Below, piece by piece: positions 6,211-6,406 of a DNA stretch of 6,406 nucleotides. This stretch comes from Oscillospiraceae bacterium (lineage in GTDB: Bacteria; Bacillota; Clostridia; Oscillospirales; Oscillospiraceae). Under the pieces are notes generated by a model. It was not told the origin of the DNA. It worked only from the letters and a program-made list of their open reading frames with translations, and made no database searches. Position numbers and translations under genes: made by a program. How positions within the stretch are numbered: the stretch's first letter is position 1; each line of letters begins with the position of its first letter. The stretch covers positions 1 to 6,406 of the forward strand of contig JAEETR010000078.1 of NCBI GenBank assembly GCA_016286595.1. The letters run 5' to 3'.

Positions 6211-6406
6211 TTACTTTATAGTGGTTCCGATCTTTTCGCCGGTGATGACCTTTAGTATGTTCTCGGGCCTGGAAAGTCCGAAGAGCTCGACGGGCAGATT
6301 GTTGTCCATGGCAAGGGCAGTGGCTGTCAGGTCGATGACCATCAGCTTTTTCTCCAGCATCTCGCCGTAGGATATCTCCGTATAGCGCTTTGCGTCCGGG
6401 TTTTTC
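6211..6406 (-). CDS. pyrH: UMP kinase, C-terminal part (partial, 5' end outside the window)
   Basis: PyrH is the bacterial hexameric UMP kinase of the amino acid kinase family; it phosphorylates UMP to UDP with ATP, feeding UTP, CTP and UDP-sugar pools. Only about the last 65 codons are present, ending in TAA at 6211-6213. Recognisable family segments are KNPDAKRYTEISYGEML (the end of the DPKKNPDA region), VIDLTATALAMDNNLPVELF (the conserved TA-x5-DN nucleotide-site helix) and the closing GEKIGTTIK, typical of PyrH C-termini. The full protein is usually about 235-245 residues, so roughly 170-180 lie beyond the window edge. Position upstream of frr matches the nearly universal pyrH-frr order. 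Nothing in the visible part is unusual. Confidence 0.95.
   Translation of the reverse strand, partial: KNPDAKRYTEISYGEMLEKKLMVIDLTATALAMDNNLPVELFGLSRPENILKVITGEKIGTTIK

Noticed and set aside
6188..6370. A 60-codon open frame on the plus strand
   Set aside because: It is the antisense of the pyrH 3' end and the gap; no ribosome binding site or family match supports it.

Overview
The window is a stretch of a bacterial housekeeping operon. All eight recognisable genes lie on the minus strand, so transcription runs from high to low coordinates: pyrH (3' end only), frr, uppS, cdsA, dxr, rseP, ispG and polC (5' end only). Genes fill almost the whole window and the gaps are 0 to 92 bases. I see no RNA gene, mobile element, repeat array, CRISPR or terminator.

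The organism is most likely a GC-rich member of the Clostridia (Bacillota). PolC, the Gram-positive-type replicative polymerase, points to Bacillota. The order frr-uppS-cdsA-dxr-rseP is shared by Bacilli and Clostridia, but here ispG lies between rseP and polC, where Bacillus subtilis has proS; from memory that is the clostridial arrangement. The DNA is visibly GC-rich, with many GCC, GGC and CTC codons. A genus cannot be named from this window.

Layout in transcription order: the C-terminus of UMP kinase PyrH (6211-6406); a 92-base gap with a strong frr ribosome binding site and a weak promoter candidate; ribosome recycling factor Frr (5555-6118); undecaprenyl diphosphate synthase UppS, probably starting at a TTG (4828-5550); CDP-diglyceride synthase CdsA (3962-4792, start chosen by its ribosome binding site); DXP reductoisomerase Dxr (2793-3944); site-2 protease RseP (1734-2792), whose ATG directly follows the dxr stop; the 4Fe-4S enzyme IspG (676-1722); and the first 214 residues of PolC (1-642), ending at the start of the PHP domain.

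The genes cover pyrimidine nucleotide supply (PyrH), translation recycling (Frr), isoprenoid precursor synthesis by the MEP pathway (Dxr, IspG), the undecaprenyl carrier lipid for cell wall synthesis (UppS), phospholipid precursor synthesis (CdsA), membrane proteolysis (RseP) and replication (PolC). Close packing and overlapping translation signals suggest one polycistronic mRNA. The content is conserved core machinery, and I see no new biological system. The observations most worth a second look are a PolC N-terminus that seems to lack the NII domain, an extra cysteine next to the IspG iron-sulfur ligands, and unusual starts at uppS and dxr.
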